From Hippasteria phrygiana (lineage: Eukaryota; Echinodermata; Asteroidea; Valvatida; Goniasteridae), in the NCBI GenBank assembly GCA_037893225.1, contig JAZGUH010000540.1:124001-188000 (forward strand): a stretch of 64,000 nt of DNA. Direction: 5' to 3'. Made by a program: the position numbers and the translations under genes. Below are positions 1-11,146 of the stretch, piece after piece. The notes beneath the pieces were generated by a model. The model searched no databases, had not been told where the DNA came from, and was given only the letters and a program-made list of their open reading frames with translations. Each line of letters opens with the position of its first letter. Positions within the stretch are counted from its first letter, which is position 1.

Positions 1-609
1 AATTACAGCAAAAGCAAATGTTGTATACTACCAGTTCGCGTCGGGGGACGTGTTAACACGATCTGGCTATTTTTATACACGGGCACGGCTGATGGGTTAA
101 AACGTCAAGCTTGCCTCGACTCACCTCCAGGTGACATCTCAACACGCTAAATCCCTCATTTATTTTTTACACACACACACACAAAGTCCGAGAAGTCTGT
201 GGAGGCGGACCGTGTGTTGAACTTGGCCGCTGTGCACGGCCAATTGTTCTACAATTTACACTCCGGTGGGCGCACCCAGGATATTGAAATATATGAGGTT
301 TCAGCAAGAAATATTGTTCAAATACTGTTGAAATGACTCTTGGAAATCAGTATTTGTGGCATTTGGCTGTATATCAGAAGTTGGCTGCTATATTTCGCCT
401 TTTGAAAATCGAAATTTTCAGCAAAAATAATCCCAGCGCGAAGTCGTTAAGTTTTATTCCAAACATAGGCCATCAAAAGAATTGTTTCACCTCGTCTTTT
501 CATTGTTCTAGAATGGTCACTACATACAATGAATGTAACAATAAGTTGTGTAATAATTCACATTTTAACAGTAACATCGTGTGCATCATTTGCATCACAA
601 TTTGAGGAT
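1..609. other. no gene seen; (AC)n microsatellite
   Basis: I see no coding signal with conserved motifs here. A short (AC)n tract lies at about 169-183. The rest is AT-rich unique-looking sequence. Confidence 0.5.
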
Positions 610-611
610 TT

Positions 612-665
612 TCAGAGTGATCAAAGAAAACTGTCAGGAGCGGGATTCGAACCTGCGACATCCTC
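612..665 (-). mobile_element. tRNA-derived SINE fragment, family 1
   Basis: Read on the minus strand this holds a good pol III B-box (GGTTCGAATCC) followed by CCGCTCCTGACAG and TTTGATCACT. The same string, slightly diverged, occurs on the plus strand at 57170-57230, so it is dispersed rather than a tRNA gene. No A-box or cloverleaf is visible, so the head is missing or too diverged. A small palindrome (662-683) abuts it. Confidence 0.45.
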
Positions 666-683
666 AAATTTGACAATTTGAGG

Positions 684-1002
684 ATGTTAAACTGGATGTC
701 AAAATTTAGTGTGATTTAAAATAACTGGCCCTGAAAATTTGTTTACCTGCAGTTTCCTGCACAAATAATCACAGGTCCATTGTAAGTAGTATCTCTTTTA
801 CCAGACTTAAACAAGTTTCTGCATCTTTCAGTTGCAGTGCTAGTGTTGTTGCAAACAGTGCTTGTAGCTTCGGTTTTCACTTAAAATATTGTTTTCTTGT
901 CCCAACCCTTCCTCCTCGTCTATTATTGTGTCAAATGTATATACATTTGTGCTTTTTTTTAACAGTGTTTACTTGTTGCCTGTCTGTTGGTTTTTCTCAT
1001 AA
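684..1002. other. no gene seen
   Basis: AT-rich sequence without recognisable coding, RNA or repeat structure, leading into the 88-bp tandem repeat. Confidence 0.4.
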
Positions 1003-1205
1003 TCTTACATCCATTTGTAACTTGTATATCTGTTTTTGTGTTTGTCTATTTGTTTGCTTGTCTGTCCGTCTCTGCTTGTTTTCTCATATTGTTACATCCA
1101 GTTTGTAAGTTGTATATCTGTTTTTGTGTTTGTCTATTTGTTTGCTTGTCTGTCCGTCTCTGCTTGTTTTCTCATATTGTTACATCCAGTTTGTAAGTTG
1201 TTTTG
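1003..1205. repeat. 88-bp tandem repeat, about 2.2 copies
   Basis: The string GTATATCTGTTTTTGTG recurs at 1024 and 1112 (period 88) and a third partial unit ends at about 1205. Units are nearly identical and T-rich (TTTGTCTATTTG, TGTCTGTCCGTCTCTG). Open frames across this stretch are by-products of the repeat. Confidence 0.85.
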
Positions 1206-1507
1206 TATGCTGTTTTATATATATATATATTTTTTTTTGGGGGGGGGGGATAGCCATGCCTCCACCTAAACTCTGTACATGTCCTATATTTGGCTGTTTT
1301 GGAAACTTTTCCAAAACAGCCCTTGTTTTCGTTAAGATTTTTTTTTTTTTCTTTTTTTTTTTCCTTTTCAGACTTTTTGCCCATAGCATTTGTGCACGTT
1401 TTCTTTCTTACCAGCACTTTGGCTACTTTGGTGCACCCGATTGCCTTTAAACTTGGCAGACACTTAGACAAACTGCTCAGAATGTGTCCCGCACTTTTTG
1501 GTCATGA
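1206..1507. other. (TA)n, poly-G and poly-T tracts with a short hairpin
   Basis: A (TA)n run near 1217-1230, a G run at about 1240-1249 and interrupted T tracts at 1339-1371. At 1292-1321 lies a 30-bp near-perfect hairpin (GGCTGTTTTGGAA, loop, inverse). No coding evidence. Confidence 0.5.
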
Positions 1508-2385
1508 TGACGTCATCACGTGATTTTTTATGAATTTTTGAATTTTGAAAATCGTAACATTCTTTTCAATATATCTAGCGAACAAAACAAGATATTTTTA
1601 AAATTCTTTTTGCTATAGCTTTGGTATGTCTCAAAGATATGCCATAAAAAGTAAAAATTGTGTGACGTCATGATGACGTCATCAAAAATGTGCTTTTTTA
1701 AAACACATATAAGGATAGGTCCGATCGTCATGAAAATTGGTGGGTAGGTAGATACTGTCACTAGGATGCTGAATCCAAAGTGACGTCATGATGACGTCAT
1801 CACGTGATTTTTTATGAATTTTTCAAAATTTTAAAATCGTAACATTCTTTTCAATATATCTAGCGAACAAAACAAGATATTTTCAAAATTCTTTTTGTTA
1901 TAGCTTTGGTATGTCTCAAAGATATGCCCTAAAAGGGAGAAAATGTGTGACGTCATGATGACATCATCAAAAATGTGCTTTTTTAAAACACATATAAGGA
2001 TAGGTCCGATCGTCATGAAAATTGGTGGGTAGGTAGATACTGTCACTAGAATGCAGAAGCCGAAGTGACGTCATAATGACGTCATCACGTGATTTGTTAT
2101 GAATTTTTGAAATTTTGAAATCGTAACATTCTTTTAAATATATCTCGCAAACAAAACAAAGATAGTTACAAAATTCTTTTTGTTATAGCTTTGGTAGGTC
2201 TCAAAGATATGCCCTAAAAGGGAAAAAAATGTGTGACGTCATGATGACGTCATCCAAAATGTGCTTTTTTAAAACACATAAGGATAGGTCCGATCGTCAT
2301 GAAAATTGGTGGGTAGGTAGATACTGTCACTAGCATGCAAAATCTGAAATGATGTCATGATGACGTAATCGGCAATTTTTTTTAT
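1508..2385. repeat. 284-bp satellite monomers carrying paired CRE-like palindromes
   Basis: CACGTGATTT recurs at 1517, 1801 and 2086, giving a period of 284-285 bp with three main copies and a decayed fourth edge near 2350. Each monomer has two blocks of TGACGTCATGATGACGTCA type. I count about ten exact TGACGTCA octamers in under 0.9 kb, several followed directly by CACGTG. Units share CGTAACATTCTTTTCAATAT and AAAATTGGTGGGTAGGTAGA. Confidence 0.9.
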
Positions 2386-3870
2386 GATTTTTGAAATTTT
2401 TGAAATTTCATTTTAATCACAAAATTTTACACAAAAAAACAAAACAGCCCTGTGTTTGTCCACAAACACTGTACCATATGTCTAGTTTGTATTTGCTTTG
2501 TTTATTGGTGTACATGGGAAATGAATATTCCCCAAAACTCAGGGTGACCACATGAAGTGGACGTGTCCAATAGGAATGACTTGTGCAAAGTTTGTGTTTA
2601 CAACGAGGAGTGCCTCTGAATATCAAAAAGGACTACGCAGTTGGGTGTGTGTGTGCATATTAAGAATTCCCGGAGCCCGGGAAGTGCCCCACATCATCTG
2701 TGCTTCGTAACAGTGACTGCCCCATGTCAAACTATGTTGCTCAAATCTGCCGTTGTACTGCGAGAAGCAGACTGACTAAGAAGCCTGACATAGCAATATA
2801 CATGTACATGTACAAATCAAGCACCATGAAGACTCTGGATGAGTGCTTGTGCTTCTCAAGAAAGCATCTTGAGCTCAACACAACTCCTGCCGAGGCCAAG
2901 GACTGGTTGTCCCCCACACCTACTAGCTCAGTCCTCTTTGCAAACAGCATTAACTTCCAGGTCCAAATATATGTACATGGGGTTGTATGGACAGTGCATG
3001 AAAGTACATGCATGCATACTCAACTCATTTTCCACTGCACGTCTGGATCCTAAATGACGTTACACTAAGAATAAAGTCCCATCATACAGTGGTTTTCTCC
3101 AATCTTTAGTGATCTGGTGACTGGATATCACTACTCTGTATATGTTATGTATATATTTGTGTAATTATTTTAAAATATATTTTGAATGTTTGTCTCTTTT
3201 TTGGTTTGAACTGGTTATTGTTTAAGAAGTTTGCTGATGCAAAGTTTTTACTCTCATATATCCACTGTATAGATGGTCACAGAGATAAACTACATGTATG
3301 AACTATGATACCTTTCAATTTACAAGTTAATGAGCCTCAGGACAGATTTTCTGCAGTTTGGTCATTTCTCAGACAGAGAAAAATGTGTCTGCCGACTCTG
3401 CTCCTGTAAAAGGGGCCACATTGCCAGGGACTGTAAAGAAGTTATCTAGAGTATTTGACCCTTAATGGATGCTACAGTCTTCTATGCCTGTATACCAGAT
3501 GGTCAACTTTATCAGCTTCATCCATTGTAGAATGCCTGTGCTTGACCTGCTTGCAAGTCATATAAATTGTCATTATTTTACCACTGCTAATTTGGCCTAC
3601 ATGTACATGGGTTCCACTGACGAGGTTTGAAACTGATTTTAAAATTGTTGATAATTTGTTTGTTTATGGTTTAGCCAACTAATCACTAAGAAGCCTCTAC
3701 CTCATTACAGTCTAGGTACATGTAGTTCAAATCCTTCCCGTAAATACAAGGACAGCCATCAGTGACACCATATTCAAGTACTTGATAACATCACTGCCAT
3801 CAAGTTATCGCTGCCAACACATTAAGAAACAGTGCAAGTACCGGATTGCCGAGTTGTAGTCGAGTCCCTG
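2386..3870. other. no supported gene
   Basis: Open frames at 2700-3057 have no recognisable domain. ACATGTA strings are common. A CCHC-like peptide near 3376-3450 has wrong spacing and was rejected as a zinc knuckle. Nothing else stands out. Confidence 0.4.
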
Positions 3871-3913
3871 CAAGTCCTTTCGCAAGTCCTTTCGCAAGTC
3901 CTTTCGCAAGTCC
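3871..3913. repeat. 12-bp tandem repeat
   Basis: CAAGTCCTTTCG is repeated in tandem from 3871, about 3.5 copies, the last one diverging into CAAGTCCAGTC. Confidence 0.8.
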
Positions 3914-5338
3914 AGTCAGAAGTCCTTTCATAAAGCCGGTCACAAGTAACTCAATGAACAATGACAAAGGAATGCCTTTGTCAAAGCTCAATTGAATAGC
4001 TTGTGATTGGGATTAGGACTGGAGGGCTTGTGATGGACTTGCAGGGACTTGTGATGGACTCGATTACATCCCTGCCGGATTGGCCAAGTCCACAGAAAGT
4101 GCAATTCGATATATATTTAAGTCTCTTTAGATATATACACAAGCAACTGGCTGGACCTGCTCGTGCCCTTCATCTCCCATCTGTAGCGGTGGAGAAAGCC
4201 CCGGTTAAATGCATTATTCACGATAAGCCCATTGCCATGTTGGCAGAACATGCTAAAAACCAAGCAATGCTAGGGTGCGACTGCTTCCAATCATCCAGCA
4301 GCCAACTCCTGCACAGAGAATACAAATCAAATCCGATCTCATAACTCGCTTGTTTTCCAAATCCCAAAAGTAATTTGTATACACTTCCAGGTTGTTGATC
4401 TTTCGTTTATTGTTTTTTTTTCTTTGTACAGCGCTTTGATCTTGCTAAAAGCGCTTTCTAAGAACCTGTATTATTTGTTTTATTATTATAATACATGTAC
4501 AGGATGACAACTTGTATACATATAGGCCATTGTACTGTGTGCTAAAAAGCCTAAAACCTTGTCACGCCAGAACTGTATGACCTTTACAGGATGCCCTACA
4601 TCTTGTAGACATTGTAGTGGTGCCACTGATGAGACTAACTCATTTTTCAATGCTGTCCCATAGCATTGTAAGCCCGGATGGCCCACCATACATGTAGCCA
4701 AGCAAAACAACCTACTACGTGTAATTTTATGACAAGGAAGTACAGCAATCATGCCGTACTCACTGAACCTATAGGAAGATACAGTCCTGATTCCCTGGTT
4801 ATAGCAACTTCTGGCCAAACTCCAGCCATCTACATGTGTGCATATATATCCCAGTCATCTTGACACTTTGGCTGGAAGTCTACACATATGTCTACGGAGG
4901 TCCTTCGGGCAGGTTTCTATTGTTATAAATGTACATTATCAACTTCAGTTCTCCTTACATGTACTTTTACATTTAAGCTTATGGCTTGAAAGCCAGACAG
5001 TGGTCTCGATTTGCCAACATGGCCTATAACAGGCAGAAGAGTTTGGTTGGTGGACTGGCCGGATTCTTCAACTGAACCAAGTTCAGGTTACTACATGGAT
5101 GGTGAGGACTTGGAGGCACTCACTCCTGAAGGCCTGGTCAAGTTTTTAGTGGACCACAATTTGAAAGGCTGGACGTACATTCATGCATTGTTTTTGGCTC
5201 ATTTGAAGAGACATTAGATCTTCCACTGCTGATATCCGACATCTGGCAACTACAATGTATAATTGATTTGTATGTAGACAACTCGTGCAGTAAGACTCAC
5301 TGTCCAAAAACCCCTGCATTTCACATCGTGTGCTGAAA
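3914..5338. other. no supported gene
   Basis: Several open frames (4003-4344 +, 5011-5217 +, 4486-4818 -) have no recognisable domain, no convincing splice context and ordinary composition. I leave them unannotated. Confidence 0.4.
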
Positions 5339-5340
5339 TA

Positions 5341-6017
5341 CAGGGCGTATCAAAAAAAACGCAACAAAATAATCATGTCGAATTTGGTCAAAATTGTGTT
5401 AGGTACATAAAAGTGCCTAGTATCATCTTAAAGCCACATATCTCCTCTTTCCAACGATAGGTCATTTGTTCACAGGCGGCAATGCTTGGCTGAACAGTCA
5501 TTGTTTTTGCACAATGGGTCAAATTCAGCTTGGGACCAAGTTTTAGTGCAGTAAGCAATGATAAGTGGATGCAGTGCTATTGAAAGAAATTAAGTTAACA
5601 CAAAACAGACGACAAGTTAATACTCACAACGTTTGTCCTCATCTCATTGTGAAGAAATGGGGGCCATGTTGAGGGGCATGGGATGTAATAATTGCTGAAT
5701 AAACTGCACAATGAGATGAGGACAAACGTTGTGAGTATTAACTTTTCGTCTGTTTTGTGTTAACTTAATTTCTTTCAATAGCACTGCATCCACTTATCAT
5801 TGCTTACTGCACTAAAACTTGGTCCCAAGCTGAATTTGACCCATTGTGCAAAAACAATGACTGTTCAGCCAAGCATTGCCGCCTGTGAACAAATGACCTA
5901 TCGTTGGAAAGAGGAGATATGTGGCTTTAAGATGATACTAGGCACTTTTATGTACCTAACACAATTTTGACCAAATTCGACATGATTATTTTGTTGCGTT
6001 TTTTTTGATACGCCCTG
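5341..6017. mobile_element. 677-bp foldback element with 311-bp inverted arms, TA target duplication
   Basis: The left arm (5341-5651) and right arm (5707-6017) are nearly perfect reverse complements around a 55-bp loop centred at 5679. The element begins CAGGGCGTATCAAAAAAAAC, ends with its inverse, and is flanked by TA at 5339-5340 and 6018-6019. TA duplication is the hallmark of the Tc1/mariner superfamily, so this is probably a non-autonomous mariner-like foldback. There is no transposase. The near identity of the arms points to a young insertion or recent arm homogenisation. Confidence 0.9.
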
Positions 6018-6019
6018 TA

Positions 6020-7983
6020 CATTAAGGCAGTGAATCTGGAGCAGGCAGAGGTGCATGTGATACCCAAGCACGCTGTCCCAATATTTTTGGACAAGATTCG
6101 GAGGCTGGCGGGGGACATTAGAGGCAAATGTCGGAGCTGCAGTTGTGTACTCAGCCAAAGGGTTTCACACAGCAATAAAGAGACTTACAAGTGTCTACAG
6201 TGGACAGGATGTGTGATCTAGGATACACAAAAACCTGCAAGATTTATACCAAGACGGATTTATGGTCAAGATTTAGCGTTCAACCACACAATCAGCAAGA
6301 CAGTGAGGGAGAGTGGCTCATCCCTTATCATTATACCTAAACTGGACAATGAAGAGCTTCCAACAGATGTTGTAGATACAATGTGATGACACACTTTGTT
6401 TAGGGAATTTTTGTAGCCTTGTACTTCAATTTCATCCTACATGTAATTAACCCCTTGCGCACGGATGACACCAAATTGCACACAAAAAAACAGTGCCACC
6501 AGGCCGGATGACGCCATTTGTGCAGTTTCAATCCATTGTTGGATTATTGTGTATGTTACGCTTGACTGCACAAGCACATTGTGGCTGTTTCGCTTGGCTG
6601 CAAAGGCCTGGCGTGACACCCCCGGCGCCTCCTGTAAATAACCGTACTCAAGGGGTTCAGGACAATGTTACATGTAGTGTGCAAAATGCTGTCGTAAATG
6701 TGGACCGACAGAGTGGTGGCGTTTGTATTGATTGTATGCTGCATTTTCATGAATAAAAGCTTATTAACCCTAAACCTTCCCAAATCCTCTTTGCCAAATG
6801 CAGGAATTTGGAGGATTAAGGGTCTTTGGAAGTTGAAGCATTGGACAATTTTGCAGGCATTAGAGGATTTTTGCCTCTAGAGGAAATTAGAGGATCCGGG
6901 TCATCAGGCTTCTGGATGATTTCGGAGGATTGAGGCTACTGGGGTGTTTACCAAAACTCCTGGAGGATTTTGCAGGATTTAGGCCGTTGTCCCCAGTAAC
7001 AAACATCTTGGATGATTTGGGAATTGGAGGATATTGGAGGATTCAGGTTACATGTAGGAAAAATGGTGTAGGGAGTTAGTGTTAATAAGAAGTGTTCCTG
7101 GTGACTGGTTTAAAAATGCTTGGGTTTGCATAAGAAAAACTGTCAATTTAAGAGAAGGCTATTTGTTCCAGTTGTGCTTATCATGAAAAGAGGTCTGAAC
7201 GACCTTCTTAAACTGTACTTCTCTACTTCATGTGAACCAGTTGATGCATTTAAACTATAGCTCCTAACAGCCTGATGGGAGCAAATCTGGTGTTGTCACA
7301 ACTCTGGTAGTCTGCTGGGAGCCACTGACTGGCAACTGATGATGGGCTAATCCAGGCGGGCAATGCAGCGCATTTACCGTATGCTCTGGACATCAGTGCT
7401 GGGAGTACAATACTTTCAGATGTTGGTACCATTGCATTTGAAATATTTATGCCATGCATTCTTATGATGGCTGTGACTGCACTATGTACCCGTACATGTA
7501 TATCTTCTCTTTTTTGTGAATATTTGTTGGGTGAGTCTCTGTTCCTTGTCCCGTCTTGTGTCTGTTTTTCTTCCTTTGTTGCTTTTTGTCTAAGTTTAAA
7601 TTAATCTGACCGTTATAATTGTCAACTCCTTTTATACTATCCTTTTGTGCTATCATGCAAATTGAGTTCATATTGTCATTTTGAAAAGGACATAATTTTT
7701 ATTTTCTTTATGTTTATACAATAGTGTTTTCATGTTATATATCAATCCCTGTTTAAATGGCAGTTTCCCGCATGTGGTGTCTGTGAAAAACATTTTTGAA
7801 AATTCTGGTATCGGGCAGCTACATATATATCAATAAACAGATAACAGCTTTCCTCAAGTCAAAAAAAAAAACACGGCAACTCCCCTTACCCCACTGCACC
7901 ACTTGTGGAAAGGTTTCAGTATGTGATGCTAGTCAACTGCATAGTTTAAAGCCTTCTATTTTTTTTCCAGTTGGAAAGAGTAC
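6020..7983. other. no supported gene; GGAGGATT-rich stretch
   Basis: Between about 6780 and 7060 the string GAGGATT occurs repeatedly (GGAGGATTAAGG, GAGGATTGAGG, GGAGGATTCAGG). Similar GGATTnAGG strings occur at 13848, 15500-15700 and 45600, often beside TTAACCCTAA, so this is probably a dispersed repeat. No coding evidence. Confidence 0.4.
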
Positions 7984-8169
7984 CTTCTTGGGTGCACTGT
8001 TGGCAATGATGGGATTCTGGCAACCTGTGTTGCCTGTATCATCACCTCTGCGGATTGCCTCGGCCTGCTTGCTGCTGATGATGTTCAGCTTCTGGTGTGG
8101 TTGGGTAGACGGTGCTCTGGTCATAGTGGGGGCCATCTGCTGCTGAATTAACTGCTGCTGCTCTTGGAT
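7984..8169 (-). CDS. candidate internal exon, Gln-rich protein, function unknown
   Basis: On the minus strand a 186-nt open stretch starts after an AG acceptor (GTTGATAG) and ends at a plausible donor (AAG|GTACTC). It is exactly 62 codons, so it would be a symmetrical phase-0 exon. The peptide opens IQEQQQLIQQQ and continues with a polar Pro/Thr/Lys-rich stretch ending NSAPKK. The clean CAG-type codons and borders resemble a nuclear-protein exon, but I do not recognise a family. The polypyrimidine tract is weak and no partner exon was found, so it could be a chance frame. Confidence 0.38.
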
Positions 8170-8375
8170 CTATCAACAAATTTATAAAACATCAACTGTA
8201 ACATTGAGATTAGAAGCAGTGCATCTTGGGACCAATTTCATCAAGCTGCTAAGCTCCAAAATTTGCTTCGCATAAAAAGCTTTCCTTGGTCAAAACAGGA
8301 TTACCGAGAAGATGGAATTTACGTCAGGGATGATGTAAATTACAACAGATTGTTTTCCCTTTTGCCCTTCACGTC

Positions 8376-8515
8376 CAGCCGGCCCCGGCGGGCTCGGTGG
8401 TCCGGACGTCTGCACTTGTGAGCAGGGAGTCGTGGGTTTGATTCCCGCCCAATAGGCCTGTAAATTTGTTTTCACACAGGCTCTCGGAAAGCACCGAGTA
8501 TACAGTGCTTAATAC
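8376..8515 (+). mobile_element. tRNA-derived SINE, family 2, copy 1
   Basis: A tRNA-like head (GGGCTCGGTGGTC, then B-box-like GGGTTTGATTCCCGCCC) is followed by a body TTTTCACACAGGCTCTCGGA and AAGCACCGAGTATACAGTGC. A sister copy lies 250 bp downstream, which separates the family consensus from the flanks. The B-box carries a C-to-T change. Confidence 0.7.
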
Positions 8516-8629
8516 ATTATGTCAGGACAGGGCAACAGAGAAAATCTCTTTTCTAATTTGCATCATCCCGGCGCAAATTCCATCTTCTCAATAATTACGG
8601 GGTACCCGCTGCTACATTGGATTTGAATC

Positions 8630-8785
8630 GGCTGGCCGACCCTGGTGGGCTCGGTGGTTGGGTGGTCGGGAAGTCTGCACTAGTGGCTTGGGAGTCGTGG
8701 GTTCGAGTCCTGCCCGAGTAAGCATGTGATTTTTTTTCACACAGGCTCTCGGAAAGCACCGAGCATACAGTGCTTCATACAAAAT
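8630..8785 (+). mobile_element. tRNA-derived SINE, family 2, copy 2
   Basis: Same head-body order as copy 1, with a better B-box (GGGTTCGAGTCCTGCCC) and the same body (CACAGGCTCTCGGAAAGCAC, then GAGCATACAGTGCTTCATAC). Head length and box spacing fit a tRNA-derived pol III promoter. Confidence 0.75.
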
Positions 8786-9126
8786 TCTCTTCCAGTCGCA
8801 AACAATTATAAAATGAGGTAATTGAAACCACTCAAATGAAATTCAGGCAGTCATATTGATATTGATATATCCCAACTATATCGGTTAACATTGAAGAATG
8901 TATGTATGCAGTGAAACTGCATCAAGTGTCCATGCTTCAAAATGTCGGTGGCCCCAATTTCTATGTGATATACATGTATTGCTTGTGACTGGCATTCAGC
9001 TGCTGACTGGTATTCAGCTTAGCATGAAAATCACATAAAATTTTGACTGGTAACCTGTTTCTACTAAGCAGGACTTTTCGTGCTTAGCTAATTTTTTGTG
9101 CTGAGCAGCTCAATGAACTTGGACCC

Positions 9127-9605
9127 TGGTCAAGTTGACCACCTGAAACATTACAGAGACTGAATCCGAATTAAATCCGCTCAGAGCTTTTATAACTCCC
9201 ATCGAATTAAAACAAACGGTCAAGGAAAAACTGACCCAAACTTAAAAAGCAAATGTATCAACTTAAACCAAACATCTTGTACTTTATAAATTTGTGCCTG
9301 GGCATCACCAAGGTTCATTCAAAAACTTCCCCTACACGACACGGGTAGCGCTTCACATCGCAGCTCCCACAAGTCGTTTTTATTTACGTGTTTTGTCTTA
9401 TTTTAGTTCTGATTTTCTTACTCTTCTTGATGGTATGTGTTAAGGTGTTGTTCCTGTTTCGTGCTGTCTGCGAAATTCGTGATTTTGCTGTTGATTTGAT
9501 CTGTTTTTATGCTATTCCTGACGTTTCCCTACGGTGAAGTAGCCATGATGTGGTTTGGCATGTACATATTGCTGTATAACATCACGTTATCCGCTGGACT
9601 GATGA
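9127..9605. other. no supported gene
   Basis: Possibly includes the 5' leader of the LINE that follows, but I see no boundary. No repeat or coding evidence otherwise. Confidence 0.35.
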
Positions 9606-10376
9606 ATGGTGTCACTGGTACTCGGCAGGAAATACCAGGCTGTAGCACCGCTTCGTGTGTGGGAACCAGTTAAAGATGGCGACCTCCGCAACCGTATACA
9701 GTACTCTCAGAGAGAACTTCTTTTAAAACCCGCCACCTGCAAATTGTTAACACCTCAGGTATGGAAGACATTAAAAATGCTTAAACTGATAAATACCAAG
9801 TCTAGTAAACGGGGACGTAGAGCTGGTCGGCGAATTCGTAGGAAAATTGGTGTGATTGTCGGCCGTTCGACGCTGCTGGAGCAGGACAGTGTTTCTGCCA
9901 GTGACAATGAAGTTCATTCGCAATGTCGGCCAATAGGGATTGTGAGGTATAACCTCATAAATATCCATCTGAACTGCACACCGGTGCCTAAGGCACACAA
10001 TACTACTCCATCCTTCTGCCTGATGAATGCCAGATCTTTGGTCAGACATGTTTATGAACTTGAAGTTATGTTGAGCATTAATAAATCTGACATAGCCGCC
10101 ATCACCGAAACCTGGTTTTCCCCTCATGCTGATTCAAGTGTGTTCGCCATTAACAAATTTGTCCTCTTCAGCAAGCCTAGGACTTACAGACGGGGTGGAG
10201 GTATCGTCATTTACATTAAGGACTCTATTCTAGCAAGAACCCTCGACACAGTTGTTGTTCCGGATGAACTTGAAGTATTATGGGTTTTAGCCCGCCCTCA
10301 ACGGTTACCGCACAGTGTTAGCTGCTTAATGATTTGTGTTGTGTATCACCCCCCTGCCTCTCCACACGATGGATAA
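9606..10376 (+). pseudogene. LINE ORF2 N-terminal part: apurinic-type endonuclease
   Basis: The first ~135 residues are basic (KRGRRAGRRIRRK) and may be leader or ORF1-like sequence. From about residue 138 the EN fold is visible: LMNARSLVRHVYELEV, then SDIAAITETWF (the catalytic-Glu ETW motif), then RGGGIVIYIKDSI. The frame is lost at 10376. Downstream in another frame VVILGDFSRVDT (about 10440-10475) corresponds to the GDFN motif, with Asn replaced by Ser. Target-nicking enzyme of a non-LTR element, now broken. Confidence 0.8.
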
Positions 10377-10670
10377 ATTACTCATCGAACATATCTCCTC
10401 CACGCTAGACTTACTACAGACCTAGTATCCAAGTGCAGGTGTTGTGATTCTAGGAGACTTCAGCAGGGTCGACACAGAACAGATTTGTCAATTGTCAGGG
10501 CTGGTGCAAGTCGTTACAATTCCAACTAGAGGCCAAGCCATCCTTGACAAGATTGACAAATTTACAATACCATTACTGTGAACCAACAACGTCATCACCT
10601 GTTGGTTTAAGCGACCATAGATCAGTTCTTTGGCAATCTAAGCAACCTGCTAATTTGTCCAACAACTCAT

Positions 10671-11012
10671 GTGGTGCGCCCAATTAGAGACTCTGATTTG
10701 CGAGGTTTTGGACGGTGGATTACAAGTCACAGTTGGAGTGAGGTTAAGGATGTTAAGACTGTACAGGAGAAAACAACGATTTTTTATGACATTCTGCAGA
10801 GTGCTATTGACAAATTTTTCCAATTGAAAGTGATATCTGCACATGCCCAGGATAAGCCGTGGTTCACATCCGAATTGAAATCACTGATTGTGAAGAGACA
10901 AAAGGCCTTCAGTAGTGGTAAATCTGTCCTGTGGCGAATGCTACGTAACAGAACTGCTCAACTCATCAGGCGTGCCAAGCGGGTCTTCTATAACTCCAGT
11001 GTTGGAAAATAA
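10671..11012 (+). pseudogene. LINE ORF2 linker between endonuclease and RT
   Basis: The peptide FGRWITSHSWSEVKDVKTVQ with DKPWFTSELKSLIVKRQKAF is typical of the EN-RT linker of CR1-type LINEs. It ends in a stop followed by an A-rich run at 11010-11020. It sits between the EN and RT pieces on the same strand, supporting one broken ORF2. Confidence 0.7.
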
Positions 11013-11146
11013 AAAAAAAAATCAATCCAAGGCAGTGGCATCAGCAGATTAAGAAACTAACCGGTCAAGACAAAAAGAGGAGCTTTTCCATCCCTGGTCT
11101 TTTTCCGGAGGATGTTGCAAATTATATAAACCAACGGTTCATCGCA

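Larger units (their letters stand above)
8228..9126. mobile_element. inverted-terminus element tiled with GCTTAGC/TGCTAAGC motifs
   Basis: Left end GGGACCAATTTCATCAAGC and right end (inverse of GGGTCCAAGTTCATTGAG) match over about 26 bp with few mismatches. Near the right end, variants of GCTTAGCA/TACTAAGCAGG/GCTGAGCAGC recur. Two tRNA-like SINEs are nested inside (8376-8515 and 8630-8785). No transposase and no clear target duplication. The superfamily is uncertain; the layout matches other motif-tiled elements in this window. Confidence 0.65.

Noticed and set aside
926..1450. Overlapping open frames on + and - strands
   Set aside because: They arise from the 88-bp tandem repeat and T/G tracts; no protein-like composition.
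3376..3450. CCHC zinc-knuckle-like peptide (CRLCSCKRGHIARDC)
   Set aside because: The spacing is C-x2-C-x5-H-x4-C instead of x4, the frame is short and no gag or RT sequence adjoins it.
8395..8470. Functional tRNA gene
   Set aside because: Only box similarity, two diverged copies and SINE-like tails; no foldable cloverleaf.
9771..10127. 118-codon minus-strand frame
   Set aside because: Antisense to the LINE endonuclease, which explains the open frame.
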